Origin: Mesobacillus sp. AQ2
GTDB lineage: Bacteria > Bacillota > Bacilli > Bacillales > Cytobacillaceae
Length of the DNA: 64,000 nt
NCBI RefSeq assembly: GCF_030122805.1
Contig: NZ_CP126080.1
Coordinates: 4,717,501 to 4,781,500, forward strand
Direction of reading: 5' to 3'
Positions 28,062 through 37,159 of the stretch are shown in pieces. The translations under genes and the position numbers were made by a program. The notes below the pieces were generated by a model. It worked only from the letters and a program-made list of their open reading frames with translations. It did no database searches and was not told where the DNA came from. How positions within the stretch are numbered: position 1 is the stretch's first letter; each line of letters begins with the position of its first letter.

Positions 28062-31000
28062 TTAATCCTCTTGTATTTCTCGTCGATTTTTCTTAAAAAT
28101 TTTCGACAGAACTTCATAAACAATTGGCACAACAATCAGTGTTAACAGTGTCGAGCTTGTTAAACCGCCTATTACAGTAATGGCAAGGCCTTTTGAAATC
28201 AAGCCTCCGCCTCCTGAGCCCATGGCCAATGGAATCAGGGCACCAACAGTGGCTATTGCTGTCATAAGGATTGGACGTAAACGCGTTGCTCCTGCCTCAA
28301 GAACGGCTTCACGCATCGTCATTCCATCACGTTCCATGTGGATGATCCGGTCTACGAGTACGATTGCATTCGTTACAACAATACCAATCAGCATCAAGAG
28401 ACCCATCATGACTGAAACAGAAATCGTTTCATCTGCAATCAACAATCCAACAAACGATCCGACAACCGCAAATGGGAGCGAGAACAGAATGGCGAATGGT
28501 GCTACACCTTCACGGAAGGTTACAACCAGGATGAAGTAAACAATCGCGATAGCAGCAAGCATTGCAGCACCTAGCTGTGTAAATGTTTCGGTCATGTCCG
28601 CCTGTACGCCTGCAACACCAACTTCTACACCCTTTGGCATATCTAAAGCATCGATTGCCTCTTGGGTTTCAGCAGATGCTTTTGAAATATCATCATCTGT
28701 AACCGTTCCTGAAACGGATGCATAGTACTGCCCTTTACTGCGGGCGAGTGTATTCATCGTTGTACCTTTTTCAACGGTTACCAGTTCTGATAATGGCATC
28801 GTTGTTCCCATGGCTGTTGGGACTTCTGTATCCAGGATATCATCAACTGACTCAGGCTGCTTTTCCTGCTCCTGCTGGACGATGACATCTAGTGATTCAC
28901 CATCTTTTTCAATCGTCGTCAATGTATCTTTAGTTTTGTTTGGGTTTAACATCATGACAATTTGTCCGGCTGTTAAACCATATTGCAGCAATTCGTCCTG
29001 TTCGACTTTAAATGTGTATTCCACGTATGCTTCCTCTGCACTGGAACTTACATCTTCCAAGCCTTTAATACCTTTCATCTCACCCTCAGCCATTTTCACA
29101 GCATCAGTAAGTTTGTTTAGATCTTCACTGTAGAATGTGTAGCTGATTTCGTTCTCCGGCATCGACATGCCGCCGAAATTCTGGCTCTTCCACTCGCCGC
29201 TTTGTCCAATTTTGAATACATACTCTTCAATTTCTTTCTTGACGTCTGGGAAATTTTCCATATCAGGATCAAAAATCAGGTACATCAAGCCTCCGCCTGA
29301 TCCCCCGCCCATCATTGCCGACATCTGGTCAGCTTCATCGCTAATCGATACTTGAACGATGTCAATATCATCACGTTTGAGCATCTTTTCTTCGACTTCA
29401 GCGATACTCTCGATTGTTTCTTCTTTAAGTTCGCCTGCTGCAGGAGTATAAGTAAGGTACATAACCTTATCTTCCTCGCTGCCCATGAAGCTAAAGCCAA
29501 TAATCGGTGTGAGGGCAAGGCTTCCAGCTAAAAGTACAACAGCAATAAGGGAAGTGATGATTTTATGGTTAAGCGACTTGTTCAAGACGCCTTTATACCA
29601 GCTTGCCAGTTTGCCAACTTCTTTGTGGCTGCTTTCTGTTTTTTCACCATAAAGTTTCTTTTTGAACAAGAAGTGTGACAAGGCCGGAACGATTGTAATG
29701 GCAACAATCAATGAAGCACCAAGGGCAAAAGTCATTGTCAATGCAAATGGCGCGAATAATTCGCCTACCATGCCGCCTACAAAAATCAGCGGTGCAAAAA
29801 CAGCAACCGTTACAAGTGTAGATGATAAAATTGGCTTGAACATTTCAATGGTTGCTTCACGTACTAATGCACGGCCTGTTAATTTTTCTTCCTTCAAGTG
29901 GAGGCGTCGGTATATATTTTCCACAACGACGATCGAGTCATCTATTACACGCCCAATGGCAACCGTAATCGCGCCAAGTGTCATGATATTAAGCGTGATT
30001 TCCATCCAATTCAACAGCAGCAATGCCATAAAAATCGAAACTGGAATTGACACAATTGATATAATCGTAGACTTGAAGTCTCGTAAAAACAGCAGAATAA
30101 CCAGGACCGCAATCAATCCGCCAAATAAAGCTTTTTCAATCATTGTTGTTACAGATTCTTCAATTGGCTTACCCTGGTCCAGTGATACATCAATGGATAG
30201 GCCATCAATTTTATCCTGTTCTTCTTTTATTAAATCCTTTATCTCATTCACAACATCAACTGTGTTTGCTTGCTGTTCCTTGACAATCTGGATGGCAATC
30301 GCATCATTGCCGTTTGTACGGGAAATGGACTGCACCTTGCCTACCAGCTCAATCTCAGCAATATCACTAAGCTTTACAAAAGGTGATGGATTTGATTCTG
30401 ATGGAGTTACCGGAATCAGCATGTTCTTCAGTTGTTCAGTTGTGGTGAACTTGCCATCAACAGCAACTGCCTGCTCGCCTTCCTTAAATTCAAAAAGCCC
30501 CAGCGATACGCCTAAATTGCTGGCCTGAATCATTTCCTTCACTTTGTCTTCCGTCAAACCGAACTGAGCCATTTTCGCTTCATTATACGCAAGATTCACT
30601 TCTTCGATATGCTGTCCTGTTATCGTTTCGGAAGCCACACCATCGATTTTATCGATCTTCGGAAGCAGGATATCCTCGACTGTTGATGTAAGCTCAACAA
30701 TATCCTCTTTCGTGCTGCTGACACTCAGTGCAGCGATCGGCATCATGTTCATGCTGATGGCCGTAATGGTTGGCTCCTGTGCACCTTCCGGAAGCTGAAC
30801 CGTATCCAATGCCGACTGTAAAGCCCGCTTGGCTTCATCCATATCAATGCCATATTCATACTCAACCTGGATACTGGACATATTGGAATATGAATTGGAA
30901 TAGACGTACTTTACATCTTCCAGTCCTTCCACCGCTTTTTCAATCGGGATGGACACATCATCCATTACCTTCTCAGGAGTGGCTCCGGGATAAACATCCA

Positions 31001-31145
31001 TGACCATTAAATACGGGATGGAGATATTCGGAATCGTCTCCATGTTCATCCGCGTACCTGAATAAATTCCTGAGACTGTAATGATGATCGTAAGCAGCCA
31101 AACCGCCAGTTTATTTCCAAGCACAAAATTGACCAGATTTTTCAC
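28062..31145 (-). CDS. RND-family efflux permease (SwrC/AcrB-like)
   Basis: A 1027-residue resistance-nodulation-division exporter, full length. It has a first helix near 12-30, two large external loops (about 35-330 and 560-840) and two bundles of helices. TM4 carries GRVIDDSIVVVENIYRR, whose Asp pair relays protons, and the second half repeats GIVVTNAIVLVDRI. In Bacillus the relative SwrC (YerP) exports surfactin and other lipophilic compounds. A Gly/Met-rich insertion (MMGGGSGGGLMYL) lies in loop 2. GTG start after GGTAGGTG. A TetR-type operator overlaps its promoter, but no tetR gene adjoins. Confidence 0.88.
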   Translation of the reverse strand: MKNLVNFVLGNKLAVWLLTIIITVSGIYSGTRMNMETIPNISIPYLMVMDVYPGATPEKVMDDVSIPIEKAVEGLEDVKYVYSNSYSNMSSIQVEYEYGIDMDEAKRALQSALDTVQLPEGAQEPTITAISMNMMPIAALSVSSTKEDIVELTSTVEDILLPKIDKIDGVASETITGQHIEEVNLAYNEAKMAQFGLTEDKVKEMIQASNLGVSLGLFEFKEGEQAVAVDGKFTTTEQLKNMLIPVTPSESNPSPFVKLSDIAEIELVGKVQSISRTNGNDAIAIQIVKEQQANTVDVVNEIKDLIKEEQDKIDGLSIDVSLDQGKPIEESVTTMIEKALFGGLIAVLVILLFLRDFKSTIISIVSIPVSIFMALLLLNWMEITLNIMTLGAITVAIGRVIDDSIVVVENIYRRLHLKEEKLTGRALVREATIEMFKPILSSTLVTVAVFAPLIFVGGMVGELFAPFALTMTFALGASLIVAITIVPALSHFLFKKKLYGEKTESSHKEVGKLASWYKGVLNKSLNHKIITSLIAVVLLAGSLALTPIIGFSFMGSEEDKVMYLTYTPAAGELKEETIESIAEVEEKMLKRDDIDIVQVSISDEADQMSAMMGGGSGGGLMYLIFDPDMENFPDVKKEIEEYVFKIGQSGEWKSQNFGGMSMPENEISYTFYSEDLNKLTDAVKMAEGEMKGIKGLEDVSSSAEEAYVEYTFKVEQDELLQYGLTAGQIVMMLNPNKTKDTLTTIEKDGESLDVIVQQEQEKQPESVDDILDTEVPTAMGTTMPLSELVTVEKGTTMNTLARSKGQYYASVSGTVTDDDISKASAETQEAIDALDMPKGVEVGVAGVQADMTETFTQLGAAMLAAIAIVYFILVVTFREGVAPFAILFSLPFAVVGSFVGLLIADETISVSVMMGLLMLIGIVVTNAIVLVDRIIHMERDGMTMREAVLEAGATRLRPILMTAIATVGALIPLAMGSGGGGLISKGLAITVIGGLTSSTLLTLIVVPIVYEVLSKIFKKNRREIQED

Positions 31146-31180
31146 TATTGCACCTACCTTAATTAATCATTTACACACAT

Positions 31181-31207
31181 TATAATGTTAATGACTGACC
31201 GGTCATT
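31181..31207 (-). promoter_or_regulatory. Promoter with TetR-type operator for the RND gene
   Basis: AATGACTGACCGGTCATT (31190-31207) contains AATGAC-N6-GTCATT and the core TGACCGGTCA, the usual form of TetR/AcrR operators. TATAAT on the minus strand at about 31181-31186 is directly downstream, so a bound repressor would cover the -35 and spacer. Confidence 0.65.
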
Positions 31208-31228
31208 TGTCAATTCTGTATGCACATT

Positions 31229-31262
31229 AAAAGACCCACTCAACATGGAAAGTGGGTCTTTG
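31229..31262 (-). terminator. Terminator of the interrupted lipoprotein gene
   Basis: AAAGACCCACT and AGTGGGTCTTT form a stem about 5 bp beyond the lipoprotein stop codon. Confidence 0.8.
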
Positions 31263-31265
31263 GTA

Positions 31266-31606
31266 TTATTCATCATCTATTTCGCCATCACCAATCTCAT
31301 CTTCTTCTTCCACATCTTCCAGCTGTTCATCATCTTCAGGAGGAGCATCGTTGCCACACCCTGTAATAGAGAACATTGAAATCGCTAATAATAGCAGGCT
31401 CTTTTCTCAAACTTTGTTGCTATCGACTACTAAATTGGATTGAATGACCTAGTTTTCTTTATAAAATTCAGGCTTATTATGAGAAAAGAGCTTGCACACT
31501 TAAAAACGAACTGCAAAATTGCTTATAGCACGTTAAAATCGGCTTTAAGATTTTAACAACAATCTTTACGAAAACAGCCTAATAGCATAACCAGATACTT
31601 TCTCAT
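31266..31606 (-). pseudogene. Small acidic lipoprotein gene split by a MITE
   Basis: The gene begins with AGGAGG and ATG at 31606 and reads MRKYLVMLL, then runs into the MITE (31579-31397), where it stops after a few codons. Past the element the same sense resumes as LAISMFSITGCGND and a Glu/Asp-rich tail ending GDGEIDDE, stop at 31266. Removing the element and one 8-bp duplication gives a clean 49-residue lipoprotein with lipobox ITGC after Cys-terminated signal peptide and a very acidic mature part. The present copy cannot make it. No family is recognised. Confidence 0.85.
31397..31579 (-). mobile_element. MITE copy 2 (183 bp, perfect 8-bp target duplication)
   Basis: An inverted copy of the element at 20424-20607. 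It is flanked by identical 8-bp repeats TAATAGCA at 31389-31396 and 31580-31587. The termini are GGCTGTTTTC and GGCTCTTTTC reading inward. It differs from copy 1 by scattered substitutions, mostly in the internal third. It has no ORF. Terminus form and 8-bp duplication recall ISL3-type transposases, which is an inference. Confidence 0.92.
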
Positions 31607-31737
31607 GAAAAAAACCTCCTTTTGAAAAAGTATGTCCTGGAATACGGGGATTCTCTTTAACGGGGATAAAAATTACTGATAATTTGTAATAAATATCTAA
31701 AAAAGACAAACAATATCGGGAAAGGAGTGTATCATTG

Positions 31738-32730
31738 ATGCGAGAAATAAGTGTGGGTTTAACCTCAACAGAAATATCGAATATATGGTCATCTTACTTA
31801 AAAAGCAGTATGGAACTTCGTTTTTTTCAATATTTTTATAGGACAGCTGATGATTTGGAACTGAAAAAGATTTTAGAAAAAATGGTCGTTTTCTCTGAGA
31901 AAAGCCTGAACGACCTGAAAAACATTTTTCTAAAAGAGAATCTCACTATACCGCTAGGATTTACGGAAAAAGACGTCAGACTCGACGTTGAAAAGTTTTT
32001 TTCTGATACTTTTATATTATATATTTGCCATGATATTACCATGCTTTCACTGACTACCTATCCGAGCGCTTTTCCGGATTGCACACGCAATGATACAAGG
32101 GATTATTTTCAAGGGGCCATAGAATTCACCATCAGTATTCAAAATGAAATTACAGACCTGATGCTGCAGCAGGGGATTTTTCTGAAATCTCCCCAGGTAG
32201 CGATGGACCATACCATTGATCTGGTGGATGAAATGAAATATCTGAACGGCCTATTTGGGCATTCCAGGCCTTTAAATGCACCTGAAATTGCAAACCTCTC
32301 AAGAATTCTCCATCGGGCGCACTTTTCAAAAATGGTTCTATTATCCTTTAGTAAGCTCGCCAGCCATAAGGAAGTAAAACAACATTTAAGCAAAGGAGTT
32401 GATGCGCTCAATAAAGTGCTGGATACGCTTGAGGATACATTTAATAAAGAAAATATTCCTTATTCAGCTTCTGGTGATTTCAACTTTTTTGAAGTGAATC
32501 ATTCACCCTTTTCAGATAAACTGATGCTGTTTTTCGTTAATACATGCCTCGGAATGTTCTGCTTCATTATGATCAATCAGGCTTTAACCTCAAGTTTACG
32601 GTCAGATATTGTAACCAAATTCACTCTGATCTCAGCTCAAATGAAAAAATTTTACGGAAAAGGCCTGTTGCTCATGATTACCGAAAAATGGCTCGAACAG
32701 CCTCCTCAGGTTTTCAACCGAAAGTCATAA
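31738..32730 (+). CDS. DUF3231 family protein
   Basis: A 330-residue protein of two similar alpha-helical halves, each a long-helix bundle like ferritin/DUF3231. The first has IWSSYLKSSMELRFFQYFYRTADD, 24 residues given here only by ends (IWSSY to TADD). The second has RAHFSKMVLLSFSKLASHKEV. Members occur widely in Bacillaceae with unknown role, often linked to stress or sporulation. AAAGGAG at 31721-31727 suits the ATG at 31738, or a TTG at 31735. Single gene. Confidence 0.75.
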   Translation: MREISVGLTSTEISNIWSSYLKSSMELRFFQYFYRTADDLELKKILEKMVVFSEKSLNDLKNIFLKENLTIPLGFTEKDVRLDVEKFFSDTFILYICHDITMLSLTTYPSAFPDCTRNDTRDYFQGAIEFTISIQNEITDLMLQQGIFLKSPQVAMDHTIDLVDEMKYLNGLFGHSRPLNAPEIANLSRILHRAHFSKMVLLSFSKLASHKEVKQHLSKGVDALNKVLDTLEDTFNKENIPYSASGDFNFFEVNHSPFSDKLMLFFVNTCLGMFCFIMINQALTSSLRSDIVTKFTLISAQMKKFYGKGLLLMITEKWLEQPPQVFNRKS

Positions 32731-32767
32731 AAAGGATTCCTACTGAGTAATCCAGTAGGAATCCTTT
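32731..32767. terminator. Bidirectional terminator
   Basis: AAAGGATTCCTACTG and CAGTAGGAATCCTTT form a perfect stem between convergent genes. Confidence 0.88.
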
Positions 32768-32773
32768 ATTTAA

Positions 32774-33385
32774 TTATTCCTTTGTTACCAGGTAGGCTTT
32801 GTACTCTGCTTTGCCTGCTTCTTCTACGTATACTGCCAGTACCCAGTCTCCGTTAGGAAGAGTGCTACCATTTAGTACAGTGCCATCCCATAGGTATTCG
32901 TGGTATGGAACCGGGGCATTCGTGAAAGAGCCAATTGTGTCTACAAAGTCACCAATGGTGCCATTTGGATTGAACACATAAAGATCATATTCTAATACTT
33001 CTGCCCCGCCCGGAAGATAGGCACCTACATAATACCCGTCTTCAGCTTTATCCATGTATGCACCTGTTACACGAGGGTAATCCGGCTCTCCGATGAAAAG
33101 GATCGTTGGCACGTCAAATGTCTCAGACCCATCAGAGACTTTAATGGTTCCTTCATAATATCCTGGGTCCAGTTTTGAAGTATCAACCTGGACATTGAAG
33201 TTCACTTGCTGAGACTTGCCTGCATTCACTTTCAGGTTGTTGCTTGTCATTACCTTAATGCCAGCTGGATTTCCGGCAAACTCTACATCAAAGCTATAGG
33301 TCTTGCTTTTTCCTGAAAGGTTTTTGATTTCAAAGCTATTCTTTTCAACTTGCTTGCCGCTTCTGGACACTCTTTCCAATTTCAC
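32774..33385 (-). pseudogene. C-terminal remnant of Vpr-like subtilase
   Basis: The 203-residue frame matches only the C-terminal Fn3-like region of the extracellular serine protease Vpr: NSFEIKNLSGKSKTYSF, EPDYPRVTGAYM, YLPGGAEVLEYDLYV and WDGTVLNGSTLPNGDW. The catalytic subtilisin domain and signal peptide are missing. The open frame extends back only to a TAA near 33400. The GTG at 33385 has no ribosome site. It is most likely a truncated, silent fragment left by a deletion. Confidence 0.75.
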
Positions 33386-33491
33386 TATTGTCTGTTTCAG
33401 TTAACAGGTGTAGTTTATAATTAAGTGCATTTTCTTCATTCTTATAGGGGTTATAAGAAAAACAATTTCACAAAAAGAGGCGGTACATAAA

Positions 33492-34718
33492 GTGAATCTA
33501 TGGAATTCATACAAAAATTCATCATTTATTTTAAAAATGACCATCGGCTTTGTTCTGGGGATATTAGCTGGTGTTCTGCTGGGGGCTGATGCGGAGTTCT
33601 TGAAGCCATTTGGCACGCTGTTGATCAAGCTTCTTAGTCTTATTGCTACTCCAGTAGTGTTCTTGACGGTTGTGCTGGCAGTCAATCAAATGAACCCTGC
33701 ACAGCTTGGCAGGACCGGAGGTAAATTGATCCTGTATTATGGGGCAACAACTGCTGCGGCTGTGTTGATTGGTCTGGGTCTTGCGTTATGGATCAATCCC
33801 GGGGAATCCTTGACACTCCCGAATACGACCGTAGAGAAACCTGCGACACCATCCATTTCTGATGTCATTTTCAGCATCGTCCCTGATAATTTCTTTTCAG
33901 CTTTCACAACCGGGAACTTGATGGCGATTCTGTTTCTGGGGATCATCATCGGCTTCACGATTTCAGGAATGAGGTTTTCCGGTGAGGAGAAAACCCAGCA
34001 ATACGGGGTACAGCTGCAAACTTTCCTTGAGGCAGCCAATGAGCTGTTCTTCAGGATTTTGAAGGGAATCCTTCTTTACGCACCGATCGGTATTTTTGCC
34101 ATCAGCGCATCCACTTTTGGCACACAAGGGTGGGATACATTAACGTCACTACTGGAATTTACAGCGGTTTTTTATATTGGAATCATCATCCTCTGGGTTT
34201 TCGTGTACAGCGGGACTCTTAAACTGTTCAAGATCCCGGTCAGGAGCTTTTTCGCGAATACGAAGGATGCATACACAACGGCTTTCTTCACTTCGAGCAG
34301 CATCGCTTCCCTTCCAGTAGCCATCGAAAGTGCGAAAAAGGCTGGAATTTCCGAGAAGATGGTGAACTTCAGTTTGCCGCTTGGCGCTGTGTTCAACTCT
34401 GATGGCGGAGCACTAAGAATGGGTGCATCGATTGTTTTTGCCGCCAATGTCACTGGTGCCAATTTCTCGCTGATTGATTTCGTTACCATCATTCTTGTTG
34501 GTACATTGCTTTCCATCGGAACAGCAGGCATTCCTGCCGCAGGGCTTGTCACCCTGTCAGTGGTACTGACGATGTTCGACCTGCCGCTTGAAGTCGTCGC
34601 ACTGATCGCTGGCGTCGATGCGATCATCGGCATGGCCGGGACGGCTTCCAATGTCGTCGGGGACGTCGTAGGAGCCGCTGTAGTTGACCAATCTGAAAAG
34701 AAAGCAGAATTAGCTTGA
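33492..34718 (+). CDS. Dicarboxylate/amino acid:cation symporter (DAACS family)
   Basis: A 408-residue sodium- or proton-coupled transporter of the glutamate/dicarboxylate family. The serine-rich re-entrant loop is FTSSSIASLPVAIE, TM7 region FNSDGGALRMGA, and the C-terminal GVDAIIGMAGTASNVVGDVVGA. Substrate may be glutamate, aspartate, serine/threonine or a C4 acid; the sequence does not decide. GTG start with GAGGCGG upstream. Single gene followed by a terminator. Confidence 0.85.
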   Translation: MNLWNSYKNSSFILKMTIGFVLGILAGVLLGADAEFLKPFGTLLIKLLSLIATPVVFLTVVLAVNQMNPAQLGRTGGKLILYYGATTAAAVLIGLGLALWINPGESLTLPNTTVEKPATPSISDVIFSIVPDNFFSAFTTGNLMAILFLGIIIGFTISGMRFSGEEKTQQYGVQLQTFLEAANELFFRILKGILLYAPIGIFAISASTFGTQGWDTLTSLLEFTAVFYIGIIILWVFVYSGTLKLFKIPVRSFFANTKDAYTTAFFTSSSIASLPVAIESAKKAGISEKMVNFSLPLGAVFNSDGGALRMGASIVFAANVTGANFSLIDFVTIILVGTLLSIGTAGIPAAGLVTLSVVLTMFDLPLEVVALIAGVDAIIGMAGTASNVVGDVVGAAVVDQSEKKAELA

Positions 34719-34741
34719 TACTAGCAAGAATCATAACAAGT

Positions 34742-34776
34742 AGAAAACCGCATCTGGAATAAGGTGCGGTTTTCTA
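34742..34776. terminator. Bidirectional terminator
   Basis: AAAACCGCA and TGCGGTTTT form the stem between convergent genes. Confidence 0.75.
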
Positions 34777-34780
34777 GTTT

Positions 34781-35740
34781 CTATAAATCTAATACTAAAT
34801 GCCCTTCCCCCCGGGAAACACAGCATAGCATCGACTGATTTGTACGTTGTTGTTCTTCAGTGAGGAAGGAATCGAAATGGGCGACTTCCCCCTCCGCTAC
34901 TTTCACTTCGCATGTCCCACAGCCGCCAACCTTGCAGGAAAAAGGCAGATTGATTCCATTTTCACGGATCACATCCAGCAATGAACGATCCTTTGGAATT
35001 TCCAGCTGCATTCCGCTATTTTGCAGAGTCACGGTAAATGGCCTGGCTTCTCTATTCTCGGGTGGAGCAAATCGCTCGAAATGAATATTGAAAGAAGGAT
35101 ATCCATAGCTTTTTGCCGTTTCGGTGAATTCTTCAATCATGTTTTCAGGCCCGCAAAAATATACATGGGTCCCAATCCGGTGATCTTGAAGAGAAGCTGG
35201 AGATAATCTATTAGAATTCTCATCCTCTGAAAAATAAAAATAGCATTCCTCTGGATAACGTTCCCTTAACGTATTGTAAAAAGCGCATTGTTCCTTTGTT
35301 TTCGCTCCATAATGCAGCTCGAAAGATTGGTTCTTTTCGGCGAGTTCAGCCATCATTGATAAAAAAGGCGTGATCCCAATGCCGGCTGCATAAAAAACAT
35401 GGTGTTTAGCTTGAAAACTCATTGGAAAATGGTTTTTCAGATAACTGATCTTAACAATATCCCCTTCAATGACACTATGATGCCAGTAAGCGGAGCCGCC
35501 ATTTGAAGGCTCGGCCAGACGTACGGCGATCTCCATGACACCTGGCTCTGAAAGGTTAAAAACTGAATAATGTCTTTCCATTATGCCTGAAGGCTGCGGC
35601 AAATAAGTGATTATATGGGAGCCGCCGCCAAAGAGCGGGAGCTTGACGCCGTTCACTGCTTCCAGGGTGAACCTTTTAATGGTTTCCGTTTCCATTTTTA
35701 TAGATTTCACTCGTACTTGTATTGTATTGCCCTGCTGCAA
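34781..35740 (-). CDS. PDR/VanB-type oxidoreductase (reductase of amine monooxygenase)
   Basis: A 319-residue phthalate-dioxygenase-reductase-like protein. The flavin domain has RHYSVFNLSEP, the NAD domain has YAAGIGITPFLSMM and VYFCGPENM, and a C-terminal plant-type ferredoxin has CKVGGCGTC plus a distant Cys in MLCC for one 2Fe-2S cluster. It should pass electrons from NAD(P)H to the oxygenase made by the two upstream genes. TTG start after GGGGGA. Third gene of the operon, 16 bp after the DmmA-like gene. Confidence 0.85.
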   Translation of the reverse strand: MQQGNTIQVRVKSIKMETETIKRFTLEAVNGVKLPLFGGGSHIITYLPQPSGIMERHYSVFNLSEPGVMEIAVRLAEPSNGGSAYWHHSVIEGDIVKISYLKNHFPMSFQAKHHVFYAAGIGITPFLSMMAELAEKNQSFELHYGAKTKEQCAFYNTLRERYPEECYFYFSEDENSNRLSPASLQDHRIGTHVYFCGPENMIEEFTETAKSYGYPSFNIHFERFAPPENREARPFTVTLQNSGMQLEIPKDRSLLDVIRENGINLPFSCKVGGCGTCEVKVAEGEVAHFDSFLTEEQQRTNQSMLCCVSRGEGHLVLDL

Positions 35741-35756
35741 TCTCAGTCCCCCTGTC

Positions 35757-36212
35757 TCATTTGATCGTTACATATCCCAAGTAAGCATCCAAACGGCGGG
35801 AATAATGATCCGAAACCTCGAGTTCCTGCCCACAGAGCCTGCATATGACAATCTGGTTTTCCCAGGCTTCATTCTCGCCATGACAAGTACAGCATATTAA
35901 TTTTTTCGGTAAAAAAACCTTTGTTGCAGTCTGTATTTTCTGTTCGGAAAAACCTGTTTCAAATGCCAGCTCCTTTACCATTTTCACAAATTCCGCCGAA
36001 CCGGATATGTATAGGTAGGTCCCCATTTTTTGCGTGCAGAACCAGGTTTTCAGCATGGGTTCCTGTCCCTCAGCGAAAATATGAAAATCAAAAGGGATTT
36101 TTTCAGACAATGCCTGTTGTAAAAGGTCGTAAAAATCCCCGGCACCCCCCGAATCCGTACAAAACAAGAATTTTCTTTTCCCACTCACTATTTTAAAGCT
36201 GCTTTCACTCAT
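35757..36212 (-). CDS. Dimethylamine monooxygenase subunit DmmA-like
   Basis: A 151-residue protein of the DmmA family. Two Cys pairs, CCTCHG and CRLCG, lie near the C-terminus and probably bind a metal. In DMM systems this small subunit accompanies a heme-binding DUF3445 protein and a reductase. Its ATG overlaps the stop of the preceding gene by 4 bp, indicating tight coupling. Confidence 0.75.
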   Translation of the reverse strand: MSESSFKIVSGKRKFLFCTDSGGAGDFYDLLQQALSEKIPFDFHIFAEGQEPMLKTWFCTQKMGTYLYISGSAEFVKMVKELAFETGFSEQKIQTATKVFLPKKLICCTCHGENEAWENQIVICRLCGQELEVSDHYSRRLDAYLGYVTIK

Positions 36213-37159
36213 CTCTTTTTCAGTTCCACCTCCAGATATTCAAGGACCGAGTTCCGGTACAAGGAAATACCTTTATATTCTGCGATGAATTCAGGAAGTT
36301 CCTTCAAGATTGCCGAAAATTGCTTTAGCCATGGGGTATGCTGGATGAGTGATTCAAGGGGCAGCATATGTGTATGGATGGTAAATAAAATCCCATTGCT
36401 TTTTGGCAGCCGGAAAAGTTTCTGTACTTCTACCCGCAAGTGGACCAGTTCACCTGCATTTTCTTTTGTCACATTTTTTCGGGCCTTGCCCCATTCAGCG
36501 AATGTTTCAAGCGAGGTATCCAGCCGGTCCCCTGCCATAAGTGACCAATTTTTCCTCCACCATGGACTGCCTGCCTCGATTCTCATTAAAAACTGGAGAA
36601 TGCGCTCATCAAGTGATCCATACTTGAACCCGGGAATTGGCGTATGGATTTCTTTGAACGACATTCCAGCATCAAAATACAACGACCAATTGGCTGGAAA
36701 GCAGAGCTGACCTGCATCCAGAAATAAATCCCCGTCCCGCTGCATCATCAGGATCAAATCTTCCTGCACATGCCGGCCGACAAAATCCAGCGGTTCAACG
36801 TCCAGTGTTGCCTGATTTCCAAATATGAAGGAATGATTCTCACCTGTTAACTGGTTAGTGAAAATCCAATGGTCATTGTTTGCAACAAGCTGGTAGTTCT
36901 CAGGATAGAAACTGGCCAGCTGGTGCAGGATTAAATCCAACACTTCCCACTGGGCATCCAATGTATGTGGCATGGAGTGGTAACAGCGTTTGGGGTGATT
37001 TATCAGCAATTCTCTCTTCAGCTTGATGTCCTCTAAATAAGATTTTGTCACTTCGATGGCAATTGGTGGATTTAATGGTACCGCATTGTTAGAATATCTA
37101 TATACATCCTGTTCACCAAAAGGATAAGGAAAAGGGTGCTTATTCTCAATAGAGACCAT
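36209..37159 (-). CDS. DUF3445 heme-dependent N-demethylase subunit
   Basis: A 316-residue protein of the DUF3445/HDOD family. It has DFVGRHVQEDLILM, a conserved core, then LCFPANWSLYFDAGMSFKEIHTPIPG, 26 residues given here only by ends (LCFPANW to TPIPG), and FTIHTHMLPL. The family forms the catalytic component of dimethylamine or dimethylglycine-type oxidative N-demethylation. As first gene of a three-gene operon with DmmA and a reductase it completes such an enzyme. AAAGGAGG precedes the ATG. The exact amine is unknown. Confidence 0.8.
   Translation of the reverse strand: MVSIENKHPFPYPFGEQDVYRYSNNAVPLNPPIAIEVTKSYLEDIKLKRELLINHPKRCYHSMPHTLDAQWEVLDLILHQLASFYPENYQLVANNDHWIFTNQLTGENHSFIFGNQATLDVEPLDFVGRHVQEDLILMMQRDGDLFLDAGQLCFPANWSLYFDAGMSFKEIHTPIPGFKYGSLDERILQFLMRIEAGSPWWRKNWSLMAGDRLDTSLETFAEWGKARKNVTKENAGELVHLRVEVQKLFRLPKSNGILFTIHTHMLPLESLIQHTPWLKQFSAILKELPEFIAEYKGISLYRNSVLEYLEVELKKR

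Noticed and set aside
31185..31443. Small plus-strand ORFs near the RND gene
   Set aside because: They are antisense shadows of the interrupted lipoprotein gene and MITE, whose minus-strand frame has a ribosome site and lipobox.
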